A program made the translations under genes and the position numbers. Below, one piece after another: positions 39,978 to 52,184 of a DNA stretch of 64,000 nucleotides; the first letter of the stretch is position 1; each line of letters opens with the position of its first letter. The stretch lies in NCBI RefSeq assembly GCF_001039355.2, contig NW_019774958.1, positions 228,646-292,645 of the forward strand, in the 5' to 3' direction. The notes under the pieces are model-generated. The model was not told the origin of the DNA and made no database searches. It was given only the letters and a program-made list of their open reading frames with translations. The stretch is from Lingula anatina. Lineage: Eukaryota; Brachiopoda; Lingulata; Lingulida; Lingulidae.

Positions 39978-42900
39978 ATGGAGACAGACTGGAAAACGTG
40001 TCTTCAAAAGGTGGCTGGAATTCTTCACGAAGTCGGATTTGAATCACATCCTTTTAAGGTAGATCAGTGATTTGAATCAAATATTTGGTCAAACAAGTTT
40101 ACCTAGTTAATCATACATTTCTGCCTTTTAGAAGAGGATTGACTTAATTCTTTACTTGGTCCTGCTATTGCATTGGGGGGGGGGGGGGGGGGGATAGCAC
40201 TGTGGTTGAGGGTGAATTTTTTTTCAAAAAATGAATAACTAGACCAATGGATAAATGAAATAAGGAAACAATAAAAATGTTTTTCGCTTGAATTAAACAA
40301 TTCATTTATTTATTTATTTTCTTTCTTTGTTTCATTAATTATTTTTCTTTTACTTCAGTTGATTTAAATGCAACTTTTGATACGGGTTACAAGTTCCTGT
40401 TCTCAACAAATCTATTTATCCAACAGAGAGCGTACTAATTATTTTTAGAACTAAGACAACAATAATGCATTTATTTCATAATGTACATACTTTTTTCTCT
40501 GTCTTTAGATTGCCTGGTATAATATGAACATCAAACCCATATTCTACCTAGACTATGCTGAGGACACCCTAGCTGTTGTGATCATTAGTACTCCAGCCAT
40601 GTATGAAAAAGCTTTCAAGCCATTTATTTGTAAGAGGGACTGTTTAGGAGTCAAAGACCCCATTGATGAGTGCATTGAACATTATTTTGCAAAAGTAAAA
40701 GAGGTTAGTTGTCATGTTTTCTTTTTTTTTAATATTTGTTTAGTTTATTGATATTACTTCATATTACATATGCAGAAATGGTTACTGCAATTTAATATTT
40801 GAATTGACTTTAAAAAAAATTTTTTTACATAAATATAGATCAATTATTAACAAGGAGCAAATCTGTAATGTCTGTGCTTTGATTCTTTTCTATATTTTCT
40901 TTCTTATCACTATGTATTAAAAATATTACTCACACATTGGAAAATGCCCAATGGGCATGCTTTATCCTGCAAAGCTTCCTACATTTCCTAATTCAAGCTC
41001 CAAAAACAATAAACTCCTTAAATAAAAGTTTGTCTGAAGCATACTAGTACCTATGTATAATGTCACCATTACCTTCTCTTCTTACATTTGTAGCACTCAA
41101 TCAAGTTAGCAACCATAACATCTCTCAATTTAATTCGGGAAATAGAATCATCTGTATTATACACAATACAAGACCACAAGACAAAAATAATGTGCCATTT
41201 TCTTGTGTAATGAAGTGAAAACAAAGCCATCTTTGGTAAATGTATTGTGGATGTCAAGAAAGCGGAAAGCAGTTTTCGAAATGAATAGCCACACATATTT
41301 ATAACTAAATTATTTAAATTAAGAATGAAATGCACTGTTTAAACTTGGTTTGGCCAGTGCATATTCCTTATTATTTCCCCCTCCCCAACATCGAGTCATC
41401 TCCATAATTTTTCACACCTTCACATCCTACAACACAGAAGAAGAATGTGTTAATTGAAAGGAGTAGAGCTTTGATAAGCATCTGAAGCAGAGAAATAGCC
41501 AACAACCTAAATGGAAAGACTTATAGTCAGTAAAACTGCATGATATTAAGAAAGAAAACATTATGAAAAATTTATTGTAGAAAAAAAATAATTGGGCTCT
41601 TTTCACTACATCCTACAAAATACCAATAGAATTGGAATGTTGGATCTCCAGAGCATCATTCTCATGTACATATCCCCAGTTTATTTCCTTTCCCTAGATA
41701 AAACTGTGTAATGGGGTTAGGTCTCTCTGCCACAGACAGAGAAAATTCTGTTTAATGTCCCTTACACAATTAAGTGCTTATTCATAATTTTAGTGCTAGT
41801 GGGTATAGGTGGCACTGGTCAAGCTATATTAGACAAAAGCAGTATATTAATTAGAAAAATGGGTACAATATTTTCACTGCCAAATTACATGCATGTTCTA
41901 CACTTTGGCAGTCGTGCATTCACCATTAATATACGTCACTTAGATTTATTAAGCAGTCAAAGTGTGTTTAATATGAAGCGGATTGTGCTGACTGAGTGTT
42001 GATATTACTCTCCAGCCTTCATTTGATGTGCTAATGCTTGTAGCATTATTGAATGTGTTAAGCTGCAATTAAGTGATTAAATGCTGCACCAATAACTTGT
42101 GTAAACTAAATTGAGTTTTACTTAATTGATTTTACATCATTAAAAGCAATGGTGAACGATTCTGAGAAACATGCACTCTGCAAGCATATTGAATATTGCT
42201 TTGTGATGTGAGGACCATTGCAAATGACAGCCATGGTTAAGGAAATGTAAAACTGCCTGGCAAACATTTGCAGCCATCTGTCATGTTGGTTTGCTGGATA
42301 TAATAAGAGGATGAGTGTATGTAGATCCTTCAACCTTGATCTCAACAAAAACTCATAATGAATGAAAAGGGGAATAATAACCATCAAGAACCAGTTTGAA
42401 CAGTGAACAGAACTAAAATACTTTGTTGGGCTCAAGGAGTAAGAAAAAACCCACCTTTTGACCAGAAAAGCTCTGCTCTGAATCAAAAGTTGATGTAAGC
42501 TCTTTCTGGCCACAAGCCTGCTACAGTTTTAGTAAGTGACTCTGGAAGCCCATGGGAGTTGGGTTATAGTCTCATCACACTAATGAATAATGAAAATGGG
42601 CAGTGTTAATTGTTTTGTCACATGTGTGAATTTTAGGCATTTCCCGAGAATGAAGTTATCTCCATCCATGACTATGAGCTACATGGTGGAACCAGGCGCC
42701 CCAAAGTTCTTGTCCAGACAGCTGCCCACGTGGCTGGAGCAGCAAGGTATTACCAGAGGTCAGACCTGACCACTGACCCATGGGAGGAGAAAAAGGTATA
42801 CAATACGGGATGATTAGGATCACTAGAATTTTTTTCATCTGGCTTGTGTTGTTTTATCTTTGAATGTTATTTTTACTTGATATGATTTTAATAAACTGTG

Positions 42901-43392
42901 GGATTCTGTTTCCAGCATTTGTTTGAAATTTATATTTTCCCTAATTAATGTAAATACCATAAGAAGAGTCTTTTTCATTGTGCAATTTTCCAATGCTTTC
43001 CCCAATCCTGGAAAATACCCTAAAGCAGTTTTTAAAGTGAAAATATATACTGTGCAAATTATCTCCTATTTCAGAAAATCTTTGGAGTCAGTGTGCACCC
43101 CAAGTATGGTGGATGGTTTGCAATTCGAGGAGTGCTAATTTTCAAGGATGTTCTGTGCAGTGATCTGCAGAGAAAAGAACCTCCAGATGTGGTTCCAACA
43201 GATGAATTGAAAAAAGAATTACTAGAAAGATATAATTTTCACTGGCAGGACTGGAGCTTTAGGGACATTATTCCTGTTGAAAATAGATATTCAGAAGAAC
43301 AGAAAACTTACTTTTCAACATTACCAAAGGATAGACTCCAGCTTTTAAATAGTCTTAAGTCTGATGCATCAAATATTGATAACACACTTTAG
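39978..43392 (+). CDS. MMACHC: MMACHC (cobalamin C) vitamin B12 processing protein, 250 aa, 4 exons
   Basis: Cytosolic protein that binds cobalamin leaving the lysosome, removes its upper ligand (decyanation or glutathione-dependent dealkylation) and passes it to MMADHC for methionine synthase and methylmalonyl-CoA mutase. Exons 39978-40058, 40509-40703, 42637-42795, 43075-43392; total 251 codons. Conserved blocks: 'LAVVIISTPAMYEKAFKPF' (nitroreductase-like fold), 'PKVLVQTAAHVAGAARYYQR' with His123 corresponding to the human cobalamin-site His122, 'VHPKYGGWFAIRGVLIF', and 'NFHWQDWSFRD' followed by 'RYSEEQKTYFSTLPKDRLQL'. The Pro/Ser-rich tail of the human protein (282 aa) is missing, as is common outside mammals. 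AATAAA at 44256-44261 may end the transcript inside the region convergent with thioredoxin. Confidence 0.98.
40175..40193. repeat. Homopolymer G run (19 nt)
   Basis: Nineteen G residues in MMACHC intron 1. The length may be imprecise in the assembly. Confidence 0.85.
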
Positions 43393-44338
43393 AATTATTG
43401 GTAACAAACTTAACTTTCATTATTATTACTCTTTTGTTTTATTTTATTTTAATTTTTGCCTCAATTTTGACATTTCTTTTATTTTTCTTATATACTAGTA
43501 GGTTTATTTGTATTAGGCATCTACATATTAATTTTATGTTTTAAATTATTTTGATGCCTTATTGATGTTTATTGATGTTTATTGATATTTTTCTATTTAT
43601 TTGATCATTATTTATAATCTTGCAATAGTGTATACAGGTTATGTGGATAGGACAGATGTGGGAAATAAGAGATGATATTTATAAATCTGACATTTACAGA
43701 CATGCAGATTCATGTTAACGTAAAATTATACAAATATAATGATGTTGATGACTGTTTGAATACAGAAAGGCTGTTTTTTGGCCATAAAAGAATCTTTGAA
43801 TACAGTCAAACCAGAATAACAACATAAAATGTATACGTGTAATAGTATACTTGTATGAAAACATTCATTCTAAGAAAAACTGAAATTACTTTATTATGGA
43901 TGTTATTTCATGGAACAGGTACATATTTTTCTAACTAAATTTACTTATATACAAAGTACGACACATTTTCAAAATTTAACTCGAAGTTAAAACATAGCGT
44001 TTCTATACTTTTTTTACTAGGGCTACAGTTTGATTTTTTAATACTAGATATTCACAGATATGTATCTGGCTAATTCTCGACAATTTTCTGCCCAGCGAAA
44101 ATTTCAGTAGGGAATAATTGTCATCACTCAGATGGCATCGTTTCTGTGCCAACACAGTTAATCAGATATGACAGCAAACAAGTAAGTGAGCTCTTTTGGT
44201 TACTGAATCTTGTTTGGGCCCTTATTTCTGGAATGCCTTTAATGTGGAATTATGAAATAAAACTTGCCACGGTAAGAATAACGCAAGTATTGTCGAGGTA
44301 TTCCTGTCCGGAGATTGCCGTGCAAAATGTATGTCATT
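43393..44338. other. Convergent 3' region of MMACHC and thioredoxin
   Basis: No gene. A plus-strand AATAAA at 44256 and a minus-strand signal (TTTATT at 43890-43895) imply that the two 3' UTRs may overlap by about 350 nt. Confidence 0.45.
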
Positions 44339-47300
44339 TTACTTCCCAGCAGCGTATTTCGTTACTAACTCTCGTAATTTGTCACGGTTAGCCCCGGCCA
44401 TTTCGTCTACCTGAAATATAAGTAACATAGAGCATAAGAATAAGATGGCCTTATGAGCTTTACACAAAGAAGGACTTTCAAAACGTCAATTATTATTATT
44501 ACTGGAGCAATTGCTTGCACCCAGTAAAGTCCCCTTTACGTTGGACGGCGTCCTTTATGTGTCCCGTAGTACGACGCCGTTTGAGAGTAAAAAAAAAAAA
44601 ACTTATTCCATAGCTACTGTAATTAAGCCCCCTTTAGCAGGCCAGCAGGCTAACCATTGAGTATTCATTTTGCAAGCAAAACGATGCTATGCTTGTGCCT
44701 CCTTTCTACGACCACAGCGATGCCAGTTTCATGGTCGCGCAAGGGAGGCAGAAAGGACGCCGTCCAGTGTAAAGGGGGCTAAATTACAGTAGCCATGGAA
44801 TCAGAAATTTTCTGCGTGTTTCGATCCCATAAAAAGTTTATGACATTTTGAATGTCTGTGAGATCCTTCTTTTATTTTTTACATTGCTAGTACTTATACC
44901 ATATATCTAGTAACAATATAGGTATTTTGTATTTGCATTTTCCCGGACGTGGTACCTTTGATGACTTGTCCCAATATTGAACTTCCTCAAACACAAACAT
45001 CACATCACCGTTTTCGGGACCGTTTTCAGGAAATTCGTTTTTAAGAGACGGTCCTTGAGAAAGGCACGGGGGACGCTGATATGTTATGATGGCATGGTAT
45101 GTTTAAATATTTAAACTTTAATATTCTAAAAATTGAAACCATCGATAGCCGAGACTACGCAGAAAGCGGTATACAGAAAGAAGATTTTTAGCAACATGTG
45201 GAAAATGCTTTAATGAACTGACAATGGTATATAAGAGGATTGTATCGAAAATGCGATTAACCATTAGTTGTTGCCTGGAAAAATTCGCGTCAATGATTCG
45301 GCTTTGTGCTTTCTGTTGACATTCGATAAGTAGAAGATGCGTTTATTCTCTGTTGATTAAAAGGGATGAGTACTCGTAAGCTTGTAACCTCGAAACTAAT
45401 AACAGCACTTCCATCATTTAGTATAAACGATACTTTATGCCGTCGTCCCTGGGAAATTGAACAGACTTACTTAACTTACCTTCTTGCCTTTCTTATAGAA
45501 ATACAACGTTGGCATCACCTCGATGCCTTCTTGCTCAGCAAATTCCTAGAAAATATTAATATAGCCTTATAATAGACGGCCAATGACACCTATCTTGTGG
45601 AATAATTTAAGGGGTTATTTTAAGGTCTAATGTACGACAAAAGTGTGAAGTCCCAATACATGCTCTTCTGAAACCACGGAGGTGGAGATAAGGATACAAA
45701 AAAGTTCGATTCACAATGCTTGACAGATATATATATATATATACACGCAGTTTAAAGGTGTTTGAAGATAAGGGCAGTATTGACCCCTGTGGTTCTGCCA
45801 AGTAGCTATAATGGTTCCTGCAGTGTCGTAGCTTGGGCTTAGTTCAAATATTCTTGTTGGCTGTAAATCGATTTTAATGAGCTCGTTATTGGTGCTGACT
45901 TGGTCATACCTGCACGAGGTGTAATATATTTCTAGTTATAAGTATCATTATTTTGAAAATCACTGGTGCACGAGAAAGCTGCTCTCTTTTTTATTGCCGT
46001 TTCGAAATTAGTTTTACAGACATACTCACCCCATACTCGTCGACGTCCACCTTGACAAACTTTACGTGTGGAAATTCTTGTTCGAGTTTCTGAAACATAA
46101 ACAGAAATGTTCATATATCTGGAAAGTAAAATACATGTATTTAAGTGTTTGATTATATATTCGTGGAATTCAGATTCAATGTGCAGTCAAACACCATATA
46201 TGGTCAATGATTCATGACTAGTGGTAGGCCATTAACCAATTTTATAGGGATTAAAAACCCAAATTATCGTTCGAAGATATTACTTCAGTATGCAGTAAAA
46301 GCAAGAAGATACGAATAACGGCTTTAACTTCAAGTTAAATGTCACTCCTTTCTGTACAAAAGAGTTGGTACCGTTGCGCACTGAACCTTGTTCAGGGCCG
46401 GGGAGCGTTTCACGTGCATCATAAATTCTATTCTGCGACAGCAGGCAAAAAGGGGTGTATTTGCCTGTACATTGACCAAGTCGTGGCATAGTCTTTCACC
46501 GGTAACGTGGAAAGAATACACCAATACTGTAATGTGTTTACCTCTAGGAAGGGACCGATCACACGGCATGGGCCACACCAAGTGGCATAGAAGTCCACCA
46601 CTACCAAGGTGTTCCCACTGGACTTGATGATGTCCATCAGCTGGCTCTGTGAGAAGAACACACGGTGCTTAAGATATCAGATTTAGGCCCGTCACCTTTA
46701 TAGGTTCACGGATGAATGAGATAATGAAGAAATGAAGATGAATAAATGAATAGGTAAACGTGAACGTTTCGATATGCTTTCATTTAGTGTCTTTGTAAAA
46801 ATTCAAAAACTTAAAATAATTTTGCACATTAGAATTAGTAATAGGTACATGTACATGACAGAGCGCTGTGAAAGGGTAGGCCTATCAGACGTATGAGTAG
46901 GTAATATTGATGATTGGCATTCGCAACAAGCGGTATGTCAAATACTGACATGTTCTCGTTATTAAAGCTGTTTTATCTTCTGGTAATGTTTTTGGCCAAA
47001 TGCCAAATGCTTTTTAATCTCGGATATAGAATCAGCAATATCACCACTGTTATTCCTCTAGTACGCATATTGCAAGTCGTTCATTTTCTGTAAACCAAGG
47101 CGGTTGGATTTATTGCAAAATCCATCAAAGTAAGAAAGAATTTTTAAAACAATGACGTCACGACCATCATACTAAATATAATGTCCAATTAATATAAAAG
47201 AGGAAACCCTAAACGACAAACACAAATCCTTGTATAAGTCTTATTCAAGTTATGATGTTTGATATTGACAGTTTACAGAGGCGCAGCGATTGCCATTTTC

Positions 47301-47910
47301 TGTAACCTATTTTAATGAGTTTGTTTTTGGTTATGGTAACCTTTTTATGGCCATGCTGACCGTGTATAAATGAACTCCAACACAAAGGCATAGTAAATAA
47401 CAGGCTGAAAATAAAGATAATACTATTTATTATAATACGATCTAAGCCAAGGTTGGAGAAATCAATATTGTTTCCACCTGCGTGGGGACTGATGTCTGCT
47501 TATTATAATATATTGCGGCAACTCCTGGAACACAGACACAATTGCAACAACAACAACAATTCTATAGGCCTACCATTATTTAATTCGCTGAACAGGTTGC
47601 ACTGATCCAGGGCCCAACAAATAGGGATTCCACAAAAACATCATTTCTTTTGTAAAAAATACGATGTTATTCTTTCTTCATTGTCATACCTGTCCCCTTC
47701 CTCTGGAAGTCATCATCAGGTTCAAGATGGCGTATTACGTTGTAAACCAGTGGCTTTCGAACAAAAGTAAGATCAAAGACGGTTTTGAAAACGCTTTACA
47801 TTAAACAATACCAATAAAACAAAATCATGTCATTTAATCAATACGTGATAGACACGCAATCTTAAAAACAGAATTAGTTGACTTACTTCACATTCGATTT
47901 CAATCAGCAT
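44339..47910 (-). CDS. TXN: Thioredoxin, 108 aa, 5 exons
   Basis: Small cytosolic/nuclear dithiol-disulfide oxidoreductase that reduces peroxiredoxins, ribonucleotide reductase and other clients and is itself reduced by thioredoxin reductase. Exons: 47910-47887, 46646-46542, 46089-46030, 45545-45480, 44410-44339; 109 codons with every boundary in phase 0. The active site is Cys32-Gly-Pro-Cys35 in '[13 protein letters not shown]'. The cis-proline is Pro75 ([11 protein letters not shown]). Asp26 is the buried acid. Residue numbers coincide with human TXN. Human Cys73 is replaced by Val, and no extra cysteine follows the active site, so dimerisation through Cys73 should be absent. The start ATG lies 8 codons before the first intron. 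Confidence 0.97.
44521..44812. mobile_element. Fold-back repeat / MITE in the last thioredoxin intron
   Basis: The right arm 44751-44804, read as its complement, gives 'attccatggctactgtaa' then 'agccccctttacactggacg' then 'gcgtccttt'. The left arm 44521-44554 matches the second half ('cccctttacgttggacggcg' then 'tccttt'). A third, direct-orientation fragment at 44604-44638 matches the first half. This makes a roughly 290-bp stem-loop element without coding capacity. Confidence 0.75.
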
Positions 47911-50243
47911 CTTTCTAGCTGGATCCTTAATATAGTGTTAATCAGTCAGAGTTAAAGTGATACGTGCTGTCTTCTTTGCAGCTAGCAGTGGAATCACACG
48001 GGCACGTCACATCCGTCTACTAGCCATCGCTCTCTGGGTTAATTTCCACATTTTATCTATCAGCTAAGCTTATTGGTTTGATTGAAGAGGTCGATATTGA
48101 AAGATAGATGAGCTTTGTTGCAGAATTGGGAGTAAACAGGACAATATTGTAATGCCGCCAACGTAACGAGGATTTACAATTGGCATTTTCAAAACGTGTT
48201 TCTGTTTATTTTTCTGCTTTTTTAATTTTTCATGTTTGTCATTTGTTGTGTGACGTACGTACATTGTGTGTTACATGTAGTATTTGTTGTCATATGATGT
48301 TAATAAGACAAGATTCCATGTGCATTGTATTCACATGTAAAATTTGCGTATAAATCTGATTTTAAAAGTTAATAAGTTGTCATCATGAGCGGTCTTTCAT
48401 CGTGAGACTAGAGGTAAAATCAACGCTGTTTTTCTCTTTGCCTTACATTCTGGTTCCTTACGTTCTTTTTTCAGTGATTCTCACTTCCGTTAATGTTTCC
48501 AAAGCTAGTCTCAAAATGTGGTTCGGAAGTTATACACGTTATATACGTCATTGAGATTAGTTCATTGTGCAATGGAGTATTAATTTCCTCACTGGGAAAC
48601 TAATTTGATATCAATTTTCCAAATATCTTCGTTTTTATTAATCCGATGGTAAACAAGCTTCTTACTTATTAAGCCTGATTTGTTAACAACTTGATAGCTA
48701 CATTTCCGCCTCCGATGAATTTCACTTTGTTAGCTTCCACGTTTTATAATTCGTTTCCGAGAAGAGTAAAGGTCATCACTTCACTTGTTGTTCAGCTGTG
48801 TCCATTGTGTTAGCTGATCCACATGTTAGCTGGATGTGATCGTTGAGCAGAGCAGCTCACGGATATATCAGGCCTTCCAAGTAACTTAATCTATCTCCAA
48901 ATTTGCCACGAAGAACACGACCAGGTGTCCCTTGCAGTATATATATATTAGAACTCCTACCTGTGAGGTAGTGATGAAAACTGAGCGGGGATATAATACT
49001 GGTATCTTAGAACAATATTGGAACAATTGCCTTAGAATAATATAAATACACGCTCGTCAATTTCACAAATCTGTGATGTTTCATCCACATTCATAGCGGA
49101 TTATTCTGTTATGACAATTTGACCTTTTCATCTGTTTATAACATCTAGATATTTATTTTCAGCCAGCGAATGATCTACTTTTTCTTAATGACTGGATGTA
49201 CCTGTTTCGATTTGAATTCGAAGGCGGAAATCGATCTCAGAGACGCCGTCCTATCTAGGACAAGTCTGTGTTTTTGATAAATTGTCCATAAATTCTCTTC
49301 CTTTTACATTCAGATAAAACTAAAATGCTGCCCATAAGTTATCCACAATTCTTTGAAAGGAATAATAAAAGACATCAAATTTGTTGGCCAACCGGTTTTT
49401 ATTCACTGATTTTTGGATCCAAACTTCAGCATTGATTGTATATTTGATAATTTCATAGATACAAATAGTATAACCACAAACAACTCAGGTACGGAAAATG
49501 TACACGACTTGTATCAAAGTTTATAAAACGGACTGATATATGCAACTTGTTGGTACAAATTTGTATAATTCAATTGACGGACTACTGCATCGTAACAAAT
49601 GAGCACTCTTTGTCTATAAGCTTACATTGAGGGTTAAAATGTTCTGGTTACGCATATGTAAAATTGGCACTTCCTTATGTCCAAGTAACGCCACCTGTGT
49701 TTCTCATCTGTTTTAGGACACGTCCACAAAAAGTCCCTTTTCTCGACCGCACACAAACCCTTAACCGGCCCAGGACGAGAGTAGGCGATTGTCATTAACT
49801 TCAGGTTGAAAGGAACAGGAGAGAAGATGCGCTGGGCTAACAACATAGTTAAAAAGGGAATATTAGTCCTGGATCCAGGAATTGTTTCAATGACAGTCGA
49901 CTACCTCGTGGTGAGCAAGAACGAAACTTTTGTGTGGCAGACAGCGGCCCGTTTGTGATTTGTTCCCGTGAACCTAGCCTGTCCCCCCATGACCACACCG
50001 CCGCTCAGTTCCAGACACCAATGGGGCACACAAGTTTCATTTCTTCTGGGACTAAAACATTCCTACTGCACACGACAGGATCTGTAGTACCTGGTTATGT
50101 TATTTTTACAGTCCCTCCTCAAGAGTTGAACGTAGCCGTATTTCGAAGAGCTCGGCAATGTTACGCGACTAGGTCTGTCAGCACCATTTTGTACTTCTTT
50201 TACTCTTTTCATTTTTGAAAGACGCCGCCAACAGAGGTGAATC
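47911..50243. other. Intergenic, no gene seen
   Basis: Holds the upstream region of thioredoxin and the 3' UTR of the disordered orphan gene; TTTATT at 49398-49403 is a candidate minus-strand polyadenylation signal. Short frames (48070-48264, 49634-49846, 49934-50218) have no supporting features. Confidence 0.5.
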
Positions 50244-51800
50244 TTACACCTTGGAGGCGACGCGAGGTGGGCTGGTGTGGCGGTATTGGCTTCCCTGCCT
50301 CTCCCGATAGCTCCCGGGTGTATAGCGCGGAAGCGATGGGGACAAGGCCCGGGCCTCGTATCTCGGTCTGACAGACAGCAAATCGTCGTCGTTTCTTCCG
50401 GGGTTTCTCTCCCGGATGCGAGAAGCATAGTCTGAAAGCAGGCCAATGAAAGTGTCGCCGGACGCAATGCGACTTTCTAAACTTGATGTATTATCCACAG
50501 ATTCTCGTTCTTTGCTAGCCGAGGGTGCAAATGAAGCTCTGTAGGTAGACTGGAAGTTGTCCGTGTTATCCGTGGCATAAGGAGGCACGGTGCTTCTTTG
50601 ATACGAATAACGACTTCCTGGGTAATCAGAATCTCCTTGAGTATCTTCAACCACTGGAGTGTAGCGAGGAGTGTAACTCTTCCTAAGGTAGGAAGACGTG
50701 GCCGGTAGGTCTTCCGTGAGAGAGGGGTCTTCGGGGGATAGGGAGCGATGGCGATGGAGTGGTTTTGTCTCAGGTTCGTACTCAGTATACCCTTCACCTT
50801 CAGGTTCAAATGAATAGCCGATGTTCGGGCGATGAGCGTAGGCGCTCCCATAGCGATAAGACCCCTCGTCCTCTCTCTGGTCTATGTTGCCCGTTCCGTA
50901 CCTCCTTGTGTAAGATCCAGGCACGTAGGTGCTGCCGTAGGAACTACCGTAGTGGGGCACGTAGGCGTCCGCAGAGCCAGTTGACTCGCGGTCAACTGAA
51001 GAAGATACTCGTGGATAGCGAGAGGAAAAACTGTCGGCGTACGTAGGGCGGTACCGCGACAAACTAGCTTCGTAGCTACGGTAGCGAGGGGGCTCGTACT
51101 CGGGCGTCTCCTCGCGGGAAATTGAACGTGACTTGGAGGTTTCCCTGCCATACCCGGCGAGTGCGGCTACTCTTGGGTATCGAGGGGGTGGCTCGTAATC
51201 CTCATCCTCGTCCTCGTCCTCGTAGTGATAACTGTGAGAAGTCTTGTGACCCCTAGTACCGGTCGGGCAAGTGCGTGAGATATCGGAGTCTGCTCTGTCT
51301 AGTTCGTTGTGTAGATTCCCAAGCAACTTCATCAATTGCTCTTGACACTTAACCAAGTTTCTTGCACCCGTTGTCTTCGCCCATATGTTTTCACTTCGAA
51401 GTTTTTCCTCGTCAAAAACTGGCTTTTCTGGGAAATTTGTTACAGTTACATAGTCTGTTGTAGTGGCAGAAACTTTTGGTAGGTTATCTTCTCCTGCAAA
51501 ACGCACGTTTTGTTTTGTATCAGAGGTCTCAGATCCGGCTGGTTCTACTAGTTCTTCTGCTTTCACTTCTTGAGCTGCTTGCCCCTTTGCCTCTGATTCT
51601 ACCTCCGACATTTGTGGCCCTGTTTCGACTTGGACATCGGGGACGGGTTCGACGTCATTTGCTGAATCAGTGGCAGGCGGTTCACCCGATGTTTCGTTTT
51701 GTGTTTCCGCGGTAACATCCTTGGGCGCGTCTGGTGCCACTGACTCGACCACTGCTTCTGCCGATTTTTCTTCCTTGGTGCCCTGTTCTGAATCCGCCAT
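50244..51800 (-). CDS. Tyr/Arg/Ser-rich intrinsically disordered protein (518 aa), orphan
   Basis: Not recognised. One long exon, with a likely splice acceptor (TTTTGCAG) at 51829, 28 nt before the ATG at 51800, so the upstream in-frame Met near 51860 is probably intronic. Residues 1-110 are acidic (Glu/Ala/Val/Thr) and disordered. Residues about 120-185 ('FAGEDNLPKV', 'NLVKCQEQLMKLLGNLHNEL') contain the only segment likely to fold, a short amphipathic helix. A pure DEDEDEDE-type stretch follows. The remaining 300 residues are repeats rich in 'RYxP', 'SRY', 'SYGS' and 'PRYTP', with very few hydrophobic residues. GC content is higher than in neighbouring DNA and frame usage is strongly coding-like over 1.5 kb. 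Possible roles (phase separation, cytoskeletal or extracellular scaffold) are speculation. Confidence 0.78.
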   Translation of the reverse strand: MADSEQGTKEEKSAEAVVESVAPDAPKDVTAETQNETSGEPPATDSANDVEPVPDVQVETGPQMSEVESEAKGQAAQEVKAEELVEPAGSETSDTKQNVRFAGEDNLPKVSATTTDYVTVTNFPEKPVFDEEKLRSENIWAKTTGARNLVKCQEQLMKLLGNLHNELDRADSDISRTCPTGTRGHKTSHSYHYEDEDEDEDYEPPPRYPRVAALAGYGRETSKSRSISREETPEYEPPRYRSYEASLSRYRPTYADSFSSRYPRVSSSVDRESTGSADAYVPHYGSSYGSTYVPGSYTRRYGTGNIDQREDEGSYRYGSAYAHRPNIGYSFEPEGEGYTEYEPETKPLHRHRSLSPEDPSLTEDLPATSSYLRKSYTPRYTPVVEDTQGDSDYPGSRYSYQRSTVPPYATDNTDNFQSTYRASFAPSASKERESVDNTSSLESRIASGDTFIGLLSDYASRIRERNPGRNDDDLLSVRPRYEARALSPSLPRYTPGSYRERQGSQYRHTSPPRVASKV

Positions 51801-52110
51801 GCTGGCCGAGGAAGTGAAAGCCTCAGGTCTGCAAAATATTAAAATAAAATATTGACTCATCGTTGTCCACGAAGCCTTTTATTTATAGTAATGGAGTGAA
51901 AAAACCAAATTACAAATTGTTAAGTAGAATTTTCTTAAAATGTACAGAGCAGACAAAAACGTTATGGAAGCAACAAACACGTCAGTATTGACAAAATAGG
52001 TGTCAGTAATGCAATCATCAACACAAAATATCTATCTTCCAACTTTGCAATCATATAAGTTTATGCAAAAGGATTAATAATAAAAGCGAGTTAAAAGTTA
52101 TTTGTCATTA

Positions 52111-52184
<74 letters not shown>

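Noticed and set aside
41341-42520. Coding content in the long MMACHC intron 3' half (131-codon minus frame 42118-42513)
   Set aside because: Translation lacks motifs and splice context; intron boundaries of MMACHC are clear on both sides.
51801-51860. N-terminal extension of the Tyr/Arg-rich protein to the Met near 51860
   Set aside because: A good TTTTGCAG acceptor at 51829 and the ATG at 51800 in a GCCAGCATGG context favour the shorter start.
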